Source: Sisyra terminalis
Taxonomy: Eukaryota; Arthropoda; Insecta; Neuroptera; Sisyridae
DNA: 64,000 nucleotides
Direction of reading: 5' to 3'
Assembly: GCA_958496175.1 (NCBI GenBank)
Contig: OY292278.1
Location: 47,926,001-47,990,000, forward strand
Shown: positions 61,096-64,000 of the stretch, one piece after another
How the letters are laid out: every line of letters starts with the position of its first letter
How positions within the stretch are numbered: position 1 is the stretch's first letter
Position numbers and translations under genes: made by a program
Notes under the pieces: generated by a model
Told to the model about the DNA's origin: nothing
The model's input: the letters and a program-made list of their open reading frames with translations, nothing else
The model's database searches: none

Positions 61096-62308
61096 AAATT
61101 GTACTAAAAGATAATTTAACATTTATTTAAACATAACTTAACACGCTTTTCCCTCAAATGTTTTCATCGTTTGTGAAAATCAAGTTTTGTCACAAAATTT
61201 TTTTGAAAATATATATATGAAGTAGAACATTAAGTGTTTATTTGAATTTGAAAAATATTTTCCACACTTTCTAATCCAGCCAACTTTTACAAACTAGCCA
61301 AAGATTAAACGTCAGTCACCAGGCTTTCCACATATTAATTTTCATCGTTTGTGAAAATCAAGTTTTCCGACAAAAAATTATTGAAAACTTATATGTGTAG
61401 TAGCACGTAAAGTGTTTAGTTGAATTTGAATAATATTTTGCACGCTTTCTAATCCAGCTAACTTTTCCAAACTAACCAAAGATTAAACATCAACCAACAG
61501 GCTTTGCACACGTAAATTTTTATCGTTTGTGAAAATTAACTTTTCCGACAAAATTTTTTGGAATACTTATATGTATATACAAACAAAAATTAAAACATAA
61601 TTTAACACGCTTTTCTCCCAAATTTTTTCATCGTTTGTGAAAACCAAATTTTCTCACAATTTTTTTTTTAAATATATGTATGAAGTAGAACGTTAAGTGA
61701 TTATTGAAATTCGGAAAATATTTTCCACACTTTATGATTCAGCCAACTTTTCCAAACTAGTGAAAATCAATACAATATTGAACAGGCTGTCCACATATTA
61801 ATTTTCATCGTTTGTGAAAATCAAGTTTTTCGACAAAAAATTATTGAATACTTATATATAATGAAAAATACTTATATAATGAAAAATTGATTTTCACAAA
61901 CGATGAAAATTTATGTGAGCATAGCCTGTTCATGGATGTTTAATCTTTAGCTAGTTTGGAAAAGTTGACTGCATTAGAAAGCGTGGAAAATATTATTTAA
62001 ATTCAACTAAACACTTTACGTGCTACTACACATATAAGTATTCAATAATTTTTTGTCGATAAACTTGATTTTCACAAACGATGAAAATTAAAATGTGGAA
62101 AGCCTGTTCAATATTGTATTGATTTTCATTAGTTTGTAAAAGTTGGGTGAATCAGAAAGTGTGGAAAATATTTTCCTAATTTCAATAAACACTTAATGTT
62201 CTACTTCATACATATGTTTTCAAAAAATTTTCGTGAGAAAACTTGATTTTCACAAACGATGAAAAAATTTAGGAGAAAAGCGTGTTAAATTATGTTTTAA
62301 TTTTTGTT
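61096..62308. repeat. Palindromic array of a ~180-bp repeat
   Basis: catcgtttgtgaaaatcaag or close variants occur at about 61167, 61345, 61525, 61629 and 61808 on plus and, inverted, at about 61888, 62067 and 62246. The units share ctttctaatccagcc and aaactagccaaagattaaac. The centre of symmetry is near 61865. The outer ends (ataatttaaca...aacacgcttttc and inverse) also pair. It is either a fold-back transposon with internal repeats or a satellite inversion. Confidence 0.75.
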
Positions 62309-63551
62309 TTTTTGGAAAATGTTGGGAAAATATAATTTGAAGAAAAAAAATTCATTTCATAATTACCTTTTTTCCAATTTTTTTTTGAAAGGGGGGGAGG
62401 TTCTGTTTAATTTTCCTTATTTTTTTTTTTTAGTTTTAGTTTTAACCAATCGTTTCCTAAGTTCTTCCGCATTTTTGTTATTGTAAGTTGCTTCAAATTT
62501 TAATTTTTTAACAATTATTTTTTCTTAATTAATTAATTACCGCTAAACTATTTTGTTACAAATCACAAACCTCTATGAACAATTTCTCATCGATTGGAAA
62601 AAAAAAAATCGGAAAATTCACACTTTAAAATTTTGTTGGATAATTGGTATAGAGTAAAACTTAGGGGTTTCTCGTCGCCAGTCGTATTATTTTACCTTTG
62701 CCACTTAAAACTCTGTATGGTGGATTACGACAAAAAATTCATCAGAAAATTAAAAAAAATAATTTATAATATTATCATTCATTTGAAATGAGCATAAACG
62801 ATATTACTTCTCCATAAATGGTAAATACAAGTTCAATTTTATATTTATATTTTAACAGACGTACGAGACGATAGTGTTGGTCTCTTTTTGATATTTCGCT
62901 GTGATATTTGTGTCGGAGAAAGAAGGAAATGTGTCTGGGCATATAATTTTTTTTTTCTGCTATATGTCCGACAAGTCTTTTCATTCACTTTGACGAGGAA
63001 TTCAATGTTTTTCAAAGATTCTTCTAAACATATATTCTGTCCAGAGTGTACACAGCAATATGTACCTCTTTAATACCACACAATTACTCGTACGTAGGTA
63101 CCTCGTGTGTGTACATTGGGTCGGAGTTATGAAAGAAAAAAAAAACACCTGAAAGACGCGACAAACCATGAGTTTCAAAGTTAACAAGAAGGAAAAAAGA
63201 AAATCTCTTGATTCTTGATGTTGAGGTATAGAGAGATGGGACGTGTACGTATACGATTTTCTCAAGCGTAACCATTAAAAAACATTCACACAAAGCCACA
63301 GACATTTATGTAACAATCTAATGATTCTCCGTTATATAATTGAAACGAGAGCCGCTTACAATAATTTCCATTCTCAATTTGAACCGAATTTCAATTGAAT
63401 TTCTATCATTTGATCGAAAAACCTGCAAAGATTTGACTTGTAATTTATTAAAAAAAAAATAAAAGATCAATCTATCCTCCTAATAGCTACAATCCTTGGT
63501 ACAAACAAAAATTCCTGCTCCATAACATGTAAATATTTGCTACGATAATAT
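62309..63551. other. No gene recognised
   Basis: AT-rich. Short frames at 62.9-63.3 kb on both strands have no recognised family. A somewhat less AT-rich patch at 63080-63300 contains CACACGAGGTACCTACG-type sequence on minus but no exon signals. Confidence 0.4.
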
Positions 63552-64000
63552 ATTTTTTGTTAATCAAAATAAGATTTTTTCCGCTGACTTTAAACAGTTA
63601 TACTGTGTATACAATATATAGAAGATATTGCGGTCAAATTTATGTAGTATAATTTAATGTAATAATATATAAAAGTCATACCATTTGAACAGAAGTTCAA
63701 ACAAAAATATTTATGACGTATTGCCCAGATACGTATTTTGATTGTCAAGCAATCTATCTCAGTAGTCATCAAGTAGTTTGGCTGTTGGTATAATTCTTAT
63801 ATATTATTAAATTAAATTATATTACATAAATTTGACCGCAATATATTCTATATATTGTATAAACAATCGAAGCAAGTAGAAAACAAGTGCTTATTTGTAT
63901 AGTTTAACATCGGCTTATCGGCACTCAGTTGCCAGCTGTTGTTTTTAGTTACCACAAAAAATTGTGCCTACGTAGACGGCGCTTCATACGCCACACTAAT
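63552..64000 (-). mobile_element. Family B element with extended tail, cut by window end (B9)
   Basis: Begins aatcaaaataagattttttc, then the terminal arm, minus-strand core (63715-63762, with changes in the hairpin and in GAAA), second arm, and the same extension as B6 (cagctgttgtttttagttac, gcctacgtagacggcgcttc). The element runs out of the window. Confidence 0.75.

Noticed and set aside
61160..62260. CRISPR-like spaced repeats (catcgtttgtgaaaatcaag)
   Set aside because: The units are 180 bp of similar sequence with inverted order in a eukaryotic genome, not short repeats with unique spacers.

Overview
The window is AT-rich eukaryotic nuclear DNA with spliced genes (GT-AG introns, AATAAA signals). 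Six protein-coding genes can be recognised, and their orthologues point to an insect: an ER DnaJ chaperone (DNAJB11/ERdj3), proteasome subunit alpha-7, 2',5'-phosphodiesterase 12, the F-box/kelch protein FBXO42, mitoguardin (Miga) and the insect GPI-anchored neural protein Unzipped (uzip). Unzipped and the style of the transposons argue for an insect, possibly a beetle; the order is a guess.

Layout. 1-2.87 kb holds no recognisable gene. 2.87-10.6 kb is a compact block: DNAJB11 (-) and PSMA7 (+) are divergent over a 371-bp shared promoter, PSMA7 and PDE12 (-) converge with only 85 bp between stop codons, and FBXO42 (-) follows. FBXO42 is divergent from Miga (+), whose first three coding exons lie at 11.5-12.3 kb. 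The rest of Miga was not found. uzip (-) occupies 15.07-22.15 kb with one 5.6-kb intron packed with inverted-repeat elements. If Miga continues beyond the window, uzip is nested antisense in a Miga intron of more than 50 kb.

From 22.2 kb to the end I see no convincing host exon. This part is dominated by fold-back (long inverted repeat) elements: family A (about 1 kb, TA-flanked), family F (about 1.95 kb), family B (about 0.4 kb), family C (about 0.85 kb), family D fragments, a TA-flanked element, a TTAA-flanked element, a palindromic 180-bp repeat array and a decayed Helitron helicase locus. 

The most interesting signal is that three otherwise unrelated repeat families (B, C, D) each carry the pattern CTGANGA-A-hairpin-GAAA, the layout of a hammerhead ribozyme core. 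In family C it is followed by a matching stem III ending in UC at the expected cleavage site. One B copy is flanked by a 15-bp direct repeat, which fits target-primed retrotransposition (Penelope-like elements are known to carry hammerheads). The other main point is that the PDE12 orthologue has lost the catalytic Asp of its GDFN motif.
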